Source: Lineus longissimus
Lineage: Eukaryota; Nemertea; Pilidiophora; Heteronemertea; Lineidae
Length of the DNA stretch: 64,000 bases
Direction of reading: 5' to 3'
Assembly (NCBI RefSeq): GCF_910592395.1
Contig: NC_088322.1
Span: 8,241,431-8,305,430, forward strand
Shown here: piece after piece, positions 34,441-46,974 of the stretch
How the letters are laid out: each line of letters starts with the position of its first letter
Position numbering within the stretch: position 1 is the first letter of the stretch
The notes under the pieces: generated by a model
What the model saw: the letters and a program-made list of their open reading frames with translations, nothing else
The model's database searches: none
What the model was told of the DNA's origin: nothing
Made by a program: the position numbers and the translations under genes

Positions 34441-35309
34441 ACAAGAGGCCCAAGGGCCTGGCGCTCAGCTGAACTGGTGAACAGGAGGGAGGGCTAGTGT
34501 GTTGATGCAGTCAAATGTTTGGGATGGTGTTAGTTGCACTGAAGAAAAGACAACAACAAAGAGTTGATAAACAAAATAAACTTTATTGTTCAAGATTGAC
34601 CTGCCCAGCAGGTGATTGGAATTTACTTAAAAAGGTTGATTAAAATTAAGAAAATCACATGGGAATCAGATATATTCATGAATATAATGTAAAAGTAAAA
34701 AAATTACACGGGAATCCCTGATCAAGATGGTGCTATGGAATAGAATATATACAAGGTGAGTCAATAAAAAGGTAATCCGAGATTAAATTTGCCATGTTTA
34801 GGAAGAAGGTTTTGCTTTAAATTATGGTTGCTTGTGAAAGTAGTAGCTGGTTAGTTTTGGATAACCTTTTTTATGAGTTGCCTTAAATAAAACAGACATG
34901 TAAAAAGCATGATATTTTGATACGTACAAATGAATGTTTACAATTACAGGCAGTGTTAACATAAATAGACTTATTGGATTAGGCAATAGATTTTGAGAGG
35001 TTTATTGGATTGCACGGAGGCAATAGATCTTGGATTGCCTAGATGCAATCAACCTTTTTCCAATAGGTGCGACCCTGCGATCCAATACTACAACAGCCAC
35101 CAAATTCAGCGAAGACAATGGGTATCAGCACCTGGTATCTGAAAATAGAAAAAAAAATTATAAATGATTCATCATTCATCAGTCACTACTTTATATCTTG
35201 ATACAAACAGCTGTACAATCACTACGCCTACATGTAGATAAATCTTTTTTTTTCAAATTTTTTTAAAATAGATAACAAAGTAGACAGCAGACATCACTCC
35301 CTAGTTTAC

Positions 35310-35475
35310 ATTCTTCAACTTGTCTCCAGAATCACAACCTTGCAAGTCACAACCTTGTCTCAATATGCACAACCTGTCTCAGAGTCACAACCTCATCTCT
35401 TTATGGACAACCCGTCTCTCCGAGTCACGAACTCGTCTCTACATGTCTTGGAGTCACAACCATGTCTGATACTCT
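35310..35475. repeat. Imperfect minisatellite (gtctc..agtcacaacc)
   Basis: About six degenerate units of 20-25 bp sharing agtcacaacc(t/c)(t/c)gtct. The short open frame across it is an artefact of the repeat. Confidence 0.65.
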
Positions 35476-36653
35476 ATACCAACAGGCCCACTGGATGGAT
35501 TTATAGTGGATACCAGGAAAATACAAACTATTAGGCCTATGTCATTTATGGTACGCATAGGTTACGCGAAAGCGAAGACAAAATATAACAATTGAAATAA
35601 ATCCAAGGTGAGACATACCCTAGTAGGCCTAGCTGTAGCACAGCATCAGAACAAATCAAATGTCTGTCAGTGAGTGTAAGCTACCGAATTCCTTACAAAC
35701 TACCAACCATACATCACACTGTGCATGATAATGAACCACTGGCACTTGATTATCAAACGCATATTTGCATATTTAACGCAATCTAAACGTTTTTCGACCA
35801 GCATCACAGAAACATGACAGACTTACCTTGCACTTTAGAAGTGAACAGAACATATAGAAATGCGAAGAATCGATTTTAGAAATATAAATTATTTACGAAA
35901 CTCTCAGACTAGGTTTAAAAACCTGCAAATAGAAACAAAATAATATAATTTCCGCTCCTAGCATAGGCCCTAATGGTAAGCCATTTTTTCATTTTTTCAT
36001 ATTTTCATATTTTCTGTTGTTTTATTGTTATTGACAGAAGCGACCCGTCATTGAAGAAGGGAATTCTGTTGACGTCATTAGCGGGAAATTCCTTCTAATC
36101 AGCGCTAATTTAGACAATAAAACAGCGATTTTAGATTAAAACGCCCAATTAGATAGCAATAACGTCTACCATTGCGGTGTTTACTACCAACAACACCTTG
36201 TGCTTGCTTACATTAAAAAATCTGAGCCATATTGGGCGAAATCATCGTCTAAAACTTCGCGAATCGAGAGCTCAAATGCCCAGACCGAGCATAAACCCTG
36301 AATGAGCATAGTAATAATAGTAGTTCCCCGCGAATTTTGAAAACCACTTGGCTTCTTGCCAATTACATAACATGTGATAACACCACTTAAACTTCGTCGA
36401 AATTTAAAATCCTTTGGTGATAATTATATGCAAATCTTTGTCTTTCAGGGGAAATAAGCTGTTGTTTGTCCAATGAATAATTCATGAGAAATTGCACTAT
36501 TTCAACTTGACGCTCCGATTGCCGTAGTATGCTTATTTTTAGGCGCATCGCTCCAATTTTTTGTGTCAACGTACCCTTACTCCTGATGTACTCACACGCT
36601 AATTTGAGGGCCTCTAGCTCTACTCAATTCAAAAAGTGCACCAGGTGTTTAAA

Positions 36654-36687
<34 letters not shown>

Positions 36688-36692
36688 ATGGA
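36654..36692. repeat. (GATG)n microsatellite
   Basis: About nine units of ggat/gatg with one interruption. Confidence 0.95.
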
Positions 36693-36794
36693 CAGACGGA
36701 CGCCACTGAACAACTTATTTGACAAGCTCGGCTGACTGAGTCAGCTGAGCTAAAAAAAAAACTACTGGTTTTGAGACGGACTTTTTTCATACAC

Positions 36795-36872
36795 CTTAGG
36801 GTGCGAGCTTAGGGTGCGAGCTAAGGGTGCGAGCTTAGGGTGCTAGCTTAGAGTGCTAGCTTAAGGTGCGAG
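36795..36872. repeat. 13-bp tandem repeat (cttagggtgcgag)x6
   Basis: Six units with few substitutions, immediately after the right flank of the A-tailed insertion. Confidence 0.95.
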
Positions 36873-37018
36873 TTATCAAGTTACTTGTTCGGGCACAGTT
36901 AAATTGACTTAAGGATCATATTCATGAGAAGCTATTCCATCCTCCCTGGACAGGTGCACCAAGTGCAAATCAACAAACACATTGGTTCCGAAAGTTATGG
37001 TTGTCCACTATTCAAGCC

Positions 37019-37170
37019 ATTGAATTGCTATTTATTTTCAACCAAGAAATTGGCCACCCTCGATTGTCCTACAAGATAGTTGACTGTATGACACAATCTC
37101 CAAAATCTTTACAAAAAAAGAAAATAACAAACAACTGGTTTTGAAACTGACTTTTTTTCATACACCTCAA
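37019..37170. repeat. Uninterrupted copy of the insertion site (P'-Q')
   Basis: Equivalent to 34335-34440 joined to 36761-36798; it represents the empty site for the 2.3-kb element. Confidence 0.8.
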
Positions 37171-38694
37171 TACTGGTTTTGCGAACTGTGAAATACAATG
37201 ACCTTGAATATTTCTGTACAGTACTCTTCTCTTGGATAGTTATGTACAAATTTCAAATGAAAAATATTTATACTTGCATCAAAAGACATCTGTCAGTGTG
37301 TGGTCAATTTGAAGCAGTTTCAATGAATTATGAAATCCCAACAAGCATATTATTAAAAGCCATGCGATATGTATATTCCAATATCTTGTTTTCATGCAAA
37401 ACAGTGCAGGAATTTACAAGCTAAGCAGCAGTTTCATCATATTGTTTCCTATGTATGCTATTACCAAAAATAAACTCATACTTTTAAAAGTTGGACATTG
37501 GAGAACTTCGGGATACTTCCATGACCTTTTCCTCAACATAACAAGTTTGTTGCCCTGGTAATTTTGGTGCGGACCGGATGGTTTTAACACCCTGACAATA
37601 ACTTTTTACGAAGTTTCACTGTCGTAACAAAAAGTCTGAAATAGCCTTTTACATTCCACAGACAGAATTCGCTGCTCCACATGAAATGCCAGAGTCATTC
37701 CCATACATTGATTTTTTTGGTTTTTCTGATCAGATACTAGTTTTTAAAAATAACTGCACCATGATGCCATCTAGGAACTTGATAATATTTGTTGCCAAAC
37801 TGGCTTGGAAGTATTTCATAGAATTAACACCATCTTTAAAAGCCGAACTTTTCCAGAAAACAAAAAACAGGGCCAACCAGTCAATCCTTAAGTCTCTTCC
37901 TTTCACCACCGACCGAACAGGGCCCAAGCAATAACCATTGTTACTCATTGAACACCTGGTCTTCCACCATCGATGATGGCTTTCAGTGGGTGTCTCATGC
38001 CACAAGGTGATGTTGTGTGGGAAAGGAAGGGAATGCACAGCCAATCAGGGGGGTATTCATCGGCAATATGGACGAGTGGGAAAGGAAGAGAATGCAAGGA
38101 GACGACCATGCAATCTATAACAAAAGCCGTTCTGACGGCAAATCAGGGGGCAATTCATCGGCAGTGAAGGATGGATATACATGTACGCACAATGACAGTC
38201 GACGGAAGATCCGTATGTGTAGGCAGCAATGCCTAAATGTACATTATTAGTGACCACTTTATCTACATGTAGAAAAGTCCCCTTAGAATACAATTACACC
38301 AGACACCATAAATAAGTTGAATTAGCAAATATTCCATTGAAATTATTTCAACTATCATATAAACATTATATTTTTGGCAGGAAACAGAGGGTTTTTACAG
38401 GACGATTAATATCCCGATTTTCTTAAATTAAAACACACAATCATGGACGCTACTGCTTAACCAAGAGGTTTCTCTTGGAATAGCTGGAATGATTAGAATT
38501 GAATCACAAGTCCTGCATTTCCATCTCCTGGTTCTGTACAGATTATCGCACCTACAGACGAGTAATTGAAATTGCTGCCACATGCAATAATAATTGCATC
38601 TCTTCGCAACGGTTTTTTTCTCATTCTTCAGGCTCCAGTCGGTTGGCGATCTATGCATGGAAGATGCACACCTACAAACAGCGACCTGCAATTG
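37171..38694. other. Non-coding stretch
   Basis: No supported gene. Near 38000-38170 two inexact copies of a gggaaaggaag(g/a)gaatgca...atcagggggnaattcatcggca segment are visible. Confidence 0.5.
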
Positions 38695-39055
38695 ACTAGT
38701 CCTCCTTTTATATATCAATGTCTGAATCTCTTCGCATAAAAAAAACCCTCATGCCAACCACATTAATACTGCACAAAGGAGTGGAAACGCACATTTCCCC
38801 ATCGAAACCCTGACTTACTAGTCTTCCTTTTTAATATCAATGTCTGAATTGCTTGGCATAAAAAACCTCCCATGCCAACCACATTCAATACTGCACAAAG
38901 GCGTGGACACGCACATTTCCACATCGAGACCTGCAACTGACTAGTCTTCGCTTTATAAATCAATGTCTAAATCTCTTAGCATAAAAAAACCTCCCATGCC
39001 AACCACATAAATACTGCACAAAGGCGTGGAAATGCACATTTCACATCAAGACCCG
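38695..39055. repeat. Three tandem units of about 121 bp
   Basis: Units start at 38695, about 38815 and about 38938 with (tg)actagtc(t/c)tcc. Each contains atcaatgtctgaatc, cctcccatgccaaccacat, and cacaaaggcgtgga. Non-coding. Confidence 0.9.
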
Positions 39056-39749
39056 GCCATGTGACTACTCCATGGTCGATATCATCATCTCCTGACGTTT
39101 CCCCAGCACCACACGATGGCTGGCAAAGATGCTGCCTGATTCACACCACCGGAATGAGGCCTCAACTTTATAAATTGACTAGACATGACTCTTTCAAGGG
39201 AAGTAGAACTTCAAATACCTGAAAAAGAAAAGGATTTTGTAGATTCCTTGACTGATTCAGTTATACCACTTCACACATGACAAATTTGGTTTCGATACAG
39301 ATTCTTGCCCAAGGGTTCACAGCTGGCTTTTTCTACTTCAAAATAAATATCCAATAGCACACTGGTTGACCATCAGATGTCAGTTTTTTGCCTTACCTGT
39401 TTACAAGAATTCATGATGAGATCGATTTCCAAAAAGAGACACGGAGAGTCTCCCAAAAAGGCACAAAACCTATTCACACATGTCACATGTCCATTTCCTG
39501 GAAAGCCCTAGACTAGTGGTACCGAGTGTACGTGACTTATATCATTCATGGGTACTGTAGTCGGCTAATATTTGAGAAGCAAAAAGTTTGCGTCTTAGCC
39601 CCCCTTTTTTGGTATAGACAAAATTTCGCGTTTGCTGCCGTAATTTAAAGGGTAATGTATCAGAGTTGAAGTTGCCTCCCAAATCGTGAAAATAGAACTG
39701 TCCTGAACATTTATTGGTTTACAATAACTTCTACACATTCTGAACTGAT
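39056..39749. other. 3' flank of the galactosyltransferase gene
   Basis: Probably includes the 3' UTR (minus strand). No other feature was recognised. Confidence 0.45.
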
Positions 39750-42700
39750 TCAAAATGGTTCCAATCCCAGGTCAAACACCCACCAGAGTAGTGATTCCGG
39801 TTTCTGATTCTTCACAGATTCCATGACATCCTCTTGATTGGGCGGATCGCCCACATCGACTAATATCTTTGTATGTAATGGCTCCTCCGACACTGATAAG
39901 ACCTTGTAACCGACTGACTTGATTGAGCTGATGCCATCGGTTTTCCATCGAGCTCGCCAGTAAAACAAATAATTGTTCCTGCAAAAGAAGTGAGGACCAG
40001 GTAGGCTGGCTTACATAGGTTTTTGGTATTAGCAACAGCAAGTATCAATTATACTATACTTGGTAACAGTAAGTACCATCCCAACTCACCTATAGTTTGA
40101 AGTAATGAGTTTTTGGTATAAGTAATGATTACAGTATAGTGCAATCCCAACTTACGGTCACATGTGTGACCCATCACAGCAAAATCAGGCACAGGTCGCT
40201 CCGAGCTTGGCAGGTTGAGACAGGCTGGTTGTTCGTTTCACTGTTGTCTACCTTTAGTGAATTCTGAGTACATCAAATTCGTCCATTTTCTCCTGGTGTA
40301 ATTTAGACTCATCTTCTGTGCGTTATGCACCTCGTTTTGCTGTGACGGGTCACACATCATATCTACTGGGGAGCTATCTGATGGCCTTATTTCAAACTGA
40401 AAGTTAAACGTAGACCTATGCCCCTGGCCGTCAACAGCTGACTTATGAAAACATAGATTAACAGCCTTGCCCGTCAGAGTTAACCTTGGGCTTTAAACAA
40501 ACCGAACAGCAAAAGGAAAAGGGTGTTGACTTGGAACGAATAGGGAACACCCATGCTGGACACTGAGTCTCACTTACCCTGAATCACTCTTAGAAGCCTT
40601 AGAATGTCGCACCATTTTATAACGACCAATATATTCTGGCGGTCTGGTCAGTTTTATGCCAGCAGCTTCAGCCCTGTTAAAAGAAGGCATCAATAAATTT
40701 CAACTGAAAGTGCAACGCATTGTAAAATTTGAACTTTGAACCCATTTTCTCAAAATGGCAAAAATGGATTGATAAATTTCATTCTGCGATGAACTCTTCG
40801 AATGAAAGCACTTTTTCAGCATTGTAGGACTACTCATAATTCAGGATATCTACTAGTATTCCCCTCACCTTGCTGAAAAATCATCGTCTTCTTGGCCCCA
40901 GCCCCAGTAATTGTTGGAGAAGCCATTCATCTTGATGTAGTTTTCTTTATTGACGGCAATGACGCCACCTGCATAGCTGTAGTACATCACACTGAAAATA
41001 AGGGGAAACCTTGTTGGACTTTCAGCGCCAAAGCAGATATATCTTCAATTAGATTATTAAGTGAGAGTAAAGTTAGAGTTAAAACTCACTCATTTGGAAA
41101 GTCATGTCTTTTGCTCAGCATCGACACCAATTTTGAACCTCTAGCATACGAATGGTGGATGCTTTAGAGCAGAAATGGAGTTTTGATAAATGAGGAAATG
41201 TCATGGCGGACGAGGCTTTGCGATCATTAAATTTGATTGGATTAAAATCTTTCAAAATCTGTTTAAACATTTTTTAAAATCCGATATTGCTTTTTGGATC
41301 GGATACCATGTGATAACTTGTAATCACATGACGTCAGGCAATTTATGCCATTGGCCAAGAACATTTGCTTGCATGATATTTGCCAATAACCCCAGACTCA
41401 TTGTCACACCAAGCACAATAGCCTCAGGTCCAACATTTCCAGTCGACTGTTTTTTTTAACATGCCAACATGGCCAATCTTCCAAATGGCAATGCTGTGAT
41501 CTGAGCAAAAGTCTGAGTAAAAGTAAAAGATTTTTCCACAAACAGTGGTCGATATACTTTCTCCTGTATTTGAAATTGTTCATAATGGACAAAATCAGAT
41601 AGAAAGTATAAATAACATCATTTTTTGTAGATCGACATACAATTTTGTTGAGACTAGCTTTTGACGCTACCATTCTTCAAGGTCTGCCAGGGGAAGGTTT
41701 TACACAGCAATAAATACAAACAAGCAAAATAGTACAGTGATGTGGGCAGAACTGTAGATCACAAAAACAACATGGCATTACAGTACGAACTAGGGTATAA
41801 AAGGTACAAATGAAAAGAAAACATGCTGGCCGATGACGGTACAGGATGAAAGAGTTTAATAGAAATCAGGTGAAACTGAAAGAAACTTCAAAATCCAAAC
41901 ATGGGAGAAACAAGGGTGAGAGGCTATAATCACATTGATTACCGTAGGTGTAATGAGTAAGGAATCCGCTGTCACGATATAAACCGTTTTGAATGCAATC
42001 AAATTTAGCTATAACTTTTTGTTCTGCTATACGTCATTGTTTATATTCGACACTTACTGGTATCGCGTCTCATCTATAGCGGATGCTAAATGCCTCGCCT
42101 CGTTATCACATAGGTACAGGTTGCGGTCGTGCTCTGGAAGGAGATCGGCGTCTTGGAAGATGAAGCAGTTGAACGAGCCGTAAGGGAATGCCTCGGCGTA
42201 TCCGATGTTCATGAGCATGCCGCGGTTGAAGGAGTTCGTACCGGACTAAAAAACAAATGAGCAATCGAGACAAAATAAGAAAAAAAAACATACAAGTTTA
42301 TTGCAGTCACATGGGCTTCTGTAATTTTTTGTACTCAAAAACAGATGAGTATTATTTTCTGTTGATCACCTGCCATGATTTACATGGCCAGATTGCACGC
42401 TTGACAATGACAAAAATCCAATCCACTACACCTTAGCATAGTATGTCTTACCTGCTCTATCACAAATATCCTATAATCGATGTGCTGTCTCTCCAACATA
42501 GGATGTAAACGTTTCAGCAGTAACTTCAGGTGGTGCCACCTATTGCGGTATGGAATGATTATTGCTACTTTTTGGAATGGCAAGCAAGTTTTGGGCGCCC
42601 AATGACCGCCCTTCTGGACTTGCGGATTTGACTTTACGATGTCGTCATACTCTGGGTCCTCAAGTATGTCAATGTTTTGGGACGCTGGAAAAAAAAGAAT

Positions 42701-43413
42701 AGAAATGTATATTTTTTTCCTTTGGCGTGTGACACACTTACCTGAAAGAGGTGATTTTATCATGTTTGTGGCTATCTTAACAGATTTTAGATTTAGGAAC
42801 ATTTCTATTTATATTGACAACCGTAGCAGCGGACAACTGCTAAAGGGAGTGCTAGTCGACCATGTACGCTTGTCTCTATATTTGATATTCTCCTGCATCA
42901 GAATTAAAACCTCTGGGAAAATTGTATCCCTGTAACTTTTAGTATGGCCCTGTGATTCATTTAAGATGCCAGCCATGTTATTCTTTAAAAGTCCGAGACA
43001 AAAACCAGTCAATTCATTCTTCTTCTCCTACGTTTTGAATTTTTGAGATGCACATTAGGCAAGATTAATTTACATGTAGGCCTACCCTCGTATTATAATC
43101 ATATACAATTATCAACTTGTCATTGGGCATATAACACCTCAACTTAAAATGATAACTTTGTGTTTAACATGTATATCTTCTGTAGTCTTTTCTACTTACT
43201 TAATGAATTGAGATCTACCCTACAGTACTCTTTCTGTGAATCATGTCCCAACGTATTTGTGATAACCGCCGGGTCCGGCAGGGTGTACACCGCCCGAGGC
43301 CGATGATTGAACAACGCTACACACCACAGGAGGACATAACCAATCACGACTAACGTGACCCAAACTCTCTTCCACGTGTTCATTCTCGATCTTGTCACAC
43401 GGACTAATGTCAT
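39750..43413 (-). CDS. B4GALT: Beta-1,4-galactosyltransferase (360 aa, 6 coding exons)
   Basis: Exons (in coding order, minus strand): 43413-43200, 42684-42452, 42245-42058, 40991-40869, 40673-40578, 39978-39750. All have GT-AG splice sites, the phases agree, and the sum is 1,083 nt. The product is a type II Golgi membrane enzyme that transfers galactose from UDP-Gal to terminal GlcNAc or a related acceptor. Exon 1 has a short basic cytosolic tail and a membrane anchor (about residues 16-33). Family blocks follow in order: FQKVAIIIPYRNRWHHL, HIDYRIFVIEQ, FNRGMLMNIGYAEAF, FQDADLLPEHDRNLY, GGVIAVNK, NNYWGWGQEDDDF, MVRH and RWKTDGISS. The usual metal-binding DVD is DAD here, while the Met and His of MVRH are kept. 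An acceptor (ttctgcag) five bases before the ATG implies an upstream 5' UTR exon. Length is typical for the family; the GlcNAc or glucosylceramide acceptor subtype cannot be decided. Confidence 0.96.
40165..40354. mobile_element. 190-bp MITE, copy 2 (in intron 5 of the galactosyltransferase)
   Basis: Same length and inverse orientation as 22705-22894, with the same termini (tgtgaccc...gggtcaca). It lies in the intron between exons at 40578-40673 and 39750-39978. Confidence 0.85.
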
Positions 43414-44114
43414 AGCTCCTGCAGAAATAGAACGGCTATTATAGGCCAATAATGATCAATCATTGTTTCTGTCCCAACTGGTTTTCAAATTGTTTCATTA
43501 CTTCCGCTTCCACTACTCATTGATTTTGTGCAATGAACTTTTCAGAGTATGGCCCTCGGCTGTCAGAGTGACGCAATGTTTAAAATTAGCATCTGCGCCT
43601 GTCACCTCGAAGGCCATTTGTTTGGTCTGACTCCTGGTAGGTTCACACCTTCACGTCACACAGACAGCGAATCTTAAAATCCATAACAATCGACCATACA
43701 CAGGTCAATGGAGTTGTGAATTTACGTGTACATGTAAATGTGGTATGCCAAACAAAAGTGGGGTCAGGATTAGGCTATCATAGCTGGACAAACGGTCTAC
43801 TAAATCCTCAAAGAAAGGGACCCTTTAATAGTCAACTAGGCCTCCTCGTAAATATTTTTAGAGTAAATTGACACGTCCAATGGAATTTGAAAAACCTCAA
43901 CCAGGCTCAACTGACGAGCGAAATCAACGTCCTCCACAGTTAAGCCCTTAGACAATAATACTAATAATATCAATTGATAATTTTGACTACTATAGCACTT
44001 TTCCACGGTTCCCTGTTCGAAGCACTTTTTGGGTGACCCCGGTCTCCCAAGAAATCAATCAGGGGTTTCAAGGAGTAACCAGAAGGCGCTCACTTGAACT
44101 TGACCAGTAGGGGA
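43414..44114. other. 5' region of the galactosyltransferase gene
   Basis: Should contain its 5' UTR exon and promoter on the minus strand; I could not place them. No other gene visible. Confidence 0.45.
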
Positions 44115-44119
44115 ACCAA

Positions 44120-44196
44120 GCAGCGACTCTGTCGGGAGTCGAACCCACGACCTCCTGATCATGAGGCCGACTCTCTTCCACTGTGCTACTGCTGCC
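44120..44196 (-). mobile_element. tRNA-derived SINE head, copy 1
   Basis: Minus strand: box A like TAGCACAGTGG, a CTCATGA loop (CAT, Met-like), box B GGTTCGACTCCC, and possible acceptor-stem ends GCAGC/GCTGC. The stems are imperfect, so it is read as a SINE head or tRNA pseudogene, not a working tRNA. Confidence 0.65.
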
Positions 44197-44513
44197 CTTA
44201 CCCTTTGTGGTGCATTTACTTTATGTACATCGATTGTATTAGGGTGGTTACTGTATTGTTAGAACAATCTGGATGTGTTATGAATTAAGTTGTTAAGTTG
44301 TTTTAAATTGTCAAAATTTTAGCTGGTATTATCATGTATAAATTTCTAACGACAGGGAAAGCAAAAGGGAGGAGTCAAGTCAAGAATGTCATGGACAACA
44401 TTTTTTATATCTGACTGAGTAGAACACAAGTAAGAAAACAAAGGGTTATTCATTGCAATACAAGAACGCTGGATATTCCAATCATACTTTTTGGGATACC
44501 ATGTTATTACCAA

Positions 44514-44590
44514 GCAGTGACTCCGTCGGGAGTCGAATCCACAACCTCTTGCTCATGAGGCCGACTCTCTTCCACTGTGCTACTGCTGCC
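44514..44590 (-). mobile_element. tRNA-derived SINE head, copy 2
   Basis: Duplicate of the copy 394 bp upstream, with changes in box B (GGATTCGACTCCC) and the anticodon arm. Confidence 0.6.
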
Positions 44591-44886
44591 CTTACCCTTT
44601 GCCGTGCATTTACTTTATGTACATCGATTGTATTAGGGTGGTTACTGTATTGTTAGAACAATCTGGATGTGTTATGAATTAAGTTGTTAAGTTGTTTTAA
44701 ATTGTCAAAATTTTAGCTGGTATTATCATGTATAAATTTCTAACGACAGGGAAAGCAAAAGGGAGGCGTCAAGTCAAGAATGTCATGGACAACATTTTTT
44801 TATATCTGACTGAGTAGAACACAAGTAAGAAAACAAAGGGTTATTCATTACAGTACAAGAACGCTGGATATTCCAATCATACTTTT

Positions 44887-46518
44887 CTTGACCGCATACA
44901 TGTTGTCACTTTATTACTTTCTGCGGTTGAACATTTTTGACCCCTGTAAAAAGATGCATGATATATTCGAAACCGTAAAACTAGAGAAAAAAATAGCAAT
45001 TTGTACCATGGCCTATTCATGATTTTAAAGACGTAATATGGCGGAATGGCATTAGGAAGGACGTCACATCATGAACAGAGATCCTGGATGCCATGTATGT
45101 GGCCATTTCCATGATCTTGTAAGACCGGGGAGAGCCCACCTCGAAATGTGCCAACCAGCCCAATGCAACAGAACATGGCGGTTGACCAGCCCGGACGTTC
45201 AGCATGCCTGAAGGGCTGAATAACATGTATTCCGAGCTAACCTACATCCACCCTCTTAACTGACCTAACACAGACATCAAAATGTCATATTACAACAGAT
45301 CAACAAGACTTGTTGCAGAATGAATTATGGCACGACTGACTGCAAAAAAGTTCGAATTTGTTCTGATCTTTTCGGAGACGTGCTGTATAGTGTATACTGA
45401 CCTTTACAAGTACATGACTCTGATTTTCCTGCTAGATTGCCTCAAAAACGTTCAAGTCTGAATTTCATATATTGTTCGTCATCTTTTGAACTGAAAAGTA
45501 AAAGACTTTTTAGTGTTTATGGTTGGGATCCGGATATGGTCATTTCGATGAGAAATTCACTGTGTGTATTTCTCATGATCACACAAATTAACTGACAGAC
45601 TAGACCAAACTGACTGACCTTAGACTTTGACAGGATATACCTGACATGTCATGAGTCATTCCTAATCCTTATTATCCTGGAATGGTGGGATGGGTTCCGT
45701 TAAGGGATTTTGTTCCATCCATGCCAGCCAAAATTTTGCACCCAGTTCAGTCATCAATGAATGCTCCCTATTCCACTGAAGGCGGAACCATACCGTTTTT
45801 TCCAGTAAGCCTACGAAACTGTAATATTCCTACTTCGCTGTCCGTTGTGTCACTCGTCCTTGACCTCCGTCTCGTTCTATGGTCAGCTGATTGTGCAACA
45901 AAGGTAAACAATACACACGAACACCTCATTAAATAATGATATAACTGTATTTACCTTTCTATACTTCTTCTAACTCTTCTAAACCTCTTCGAATAATCAC
46001 TTCTCAATCTCAATATACACTGGAGCTGACTGGCTGGCTTGGAAACTGACCCAGATTGTTGTGAGAGCTGCCCTTTATTATTATATACAGGCAACAATGC
46101 AGCCTCCAGCAGCCTGGATACGGTTACCAACGCAAGCCCTGTTGCAGTGCAGCAACAACAAACCTTAACCTGAGTGGCCAATTTAGCCAAATTAACCAAA
46201 GACAATAATATTGAAATATACTACAAAACTATACTATAGATTGTCAATGTGCATACATGTACACGTTACACACAGAAATGCACAGCGGACACAAAAGCAA
46301 ATATTTTCCACAAGAACAAGCTAACAAACAGAGTCTATTCAGAATATTCGGTTTCTTAATTGGTCTCATTGACTTCTAGGTATATTACTAACTGTATTGA
46401 ATCGATATGTTGGAACTTTGAGGCTCAGGAATCCTATAAAAATAGTGTTTTAAATGAAATATTTCGAAGGACTTTTGTTACCATGGAGGCTGACATGTTG
46501 GATTCCTTAGTTTCTCAT
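44887..46518. other. Non-coding stretch
   Basis: No supported gene; short open frames (for example 45682-45936) show no motif or splice context. Confidence 0.5.
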
Positions 46519-46630
46519 TTGTCCGCCCGATGGCGTCAGATGATGTTACGAACACATTTGGGACAGTCACTTGTCCGCCCGGTGGCGTCTGTTCAGATGA
46601 TGTTACGAAGACACGTTTGGGACAGTCACA
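46519..46630. repeat. Tandem duplication of about 55 bp
   Basis: Units ttgtccgcccg(a/g)tggcgtc...gatgttacga...acatttgggacagtcac at 46519-46570 and 46571-46630. The longer frame over it has no recognised motif. Confidence 0.8.
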
Positions 46631-46974
46631 ACCAATTTTCCAAGTGTGATTCATTTATTTTGTGGCAGAAGAAGATCTTCAAACCAAACGACATTGATAA
46701 TGCTACTGGCAAGGGCAGTGAGCATTGATTGCACGGTTGACGGACAATTAATTACATAAAGACAAAGTCACAACCAGACATCGATTGCCGGGCATATCAA
46801 CGGACAATTCATTGACATTGACGTAGAGATGGTAAAGTTGTCAAGAGGGACCAGTTGCGGGAAAGGGACAACCATTTTCTTTCAAGAACCTATGGTGGCA
46901 AAGGCCATCGGGGAAAGGGGGCGGGGGCAAAATGACCTTTCTTGAAATTTTTCGGCCAAAATCGAACATTAACT

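Larger units (their letters stand above)
34441..36760. mobile_element. A-tailed 2.3-kb insertion of unknown class
   Basis: It begins acaagaggcccaagggcctg and ends with a hairpin (agctcggctgac / gtcagctgagct) followed by nine A. Compared with 37019-37170, where flank P' runs directly into the same right flank (aac(t/a)actggttttga...), this is an insertion. Near the 3' end lies a (GATG)n microsatellite (36654-36692). No coding sequence was recognised: open frames at 35340 and 36387 lie in repeats or low-information DNA. The 3' hairpin plus A tail suggests a retroposon. Confidence 0.7.
44115..44886. repeat. 394-bp tandem duplication with tRNA-like sequence
   Basis: Copy 1 is about 44115-44508 and copy 2 about 44509-44886. 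Each begins with a minus-strand tRNA-like segment, followed by identical AT-rich DNA. The two differ by a handful of bases. Confidence 0.9.

Noticed and set aside
35340-35534. Small secreted protein frame
   Set aside because: It is the translation of an imperfect minisatellite; there is no signal peptide and it lies inside a mobile element.
37686-38044. Overlapping plus and minus frames of 82 and 104 codons
   Set aside because: No domain, duplicate or splice context; consistent with chance.
44120-44196. Functional tRNA gene
   Set aside because: Anticodon and acceptor stems pair poorly, and the duplicate and flanks look like a SINE.
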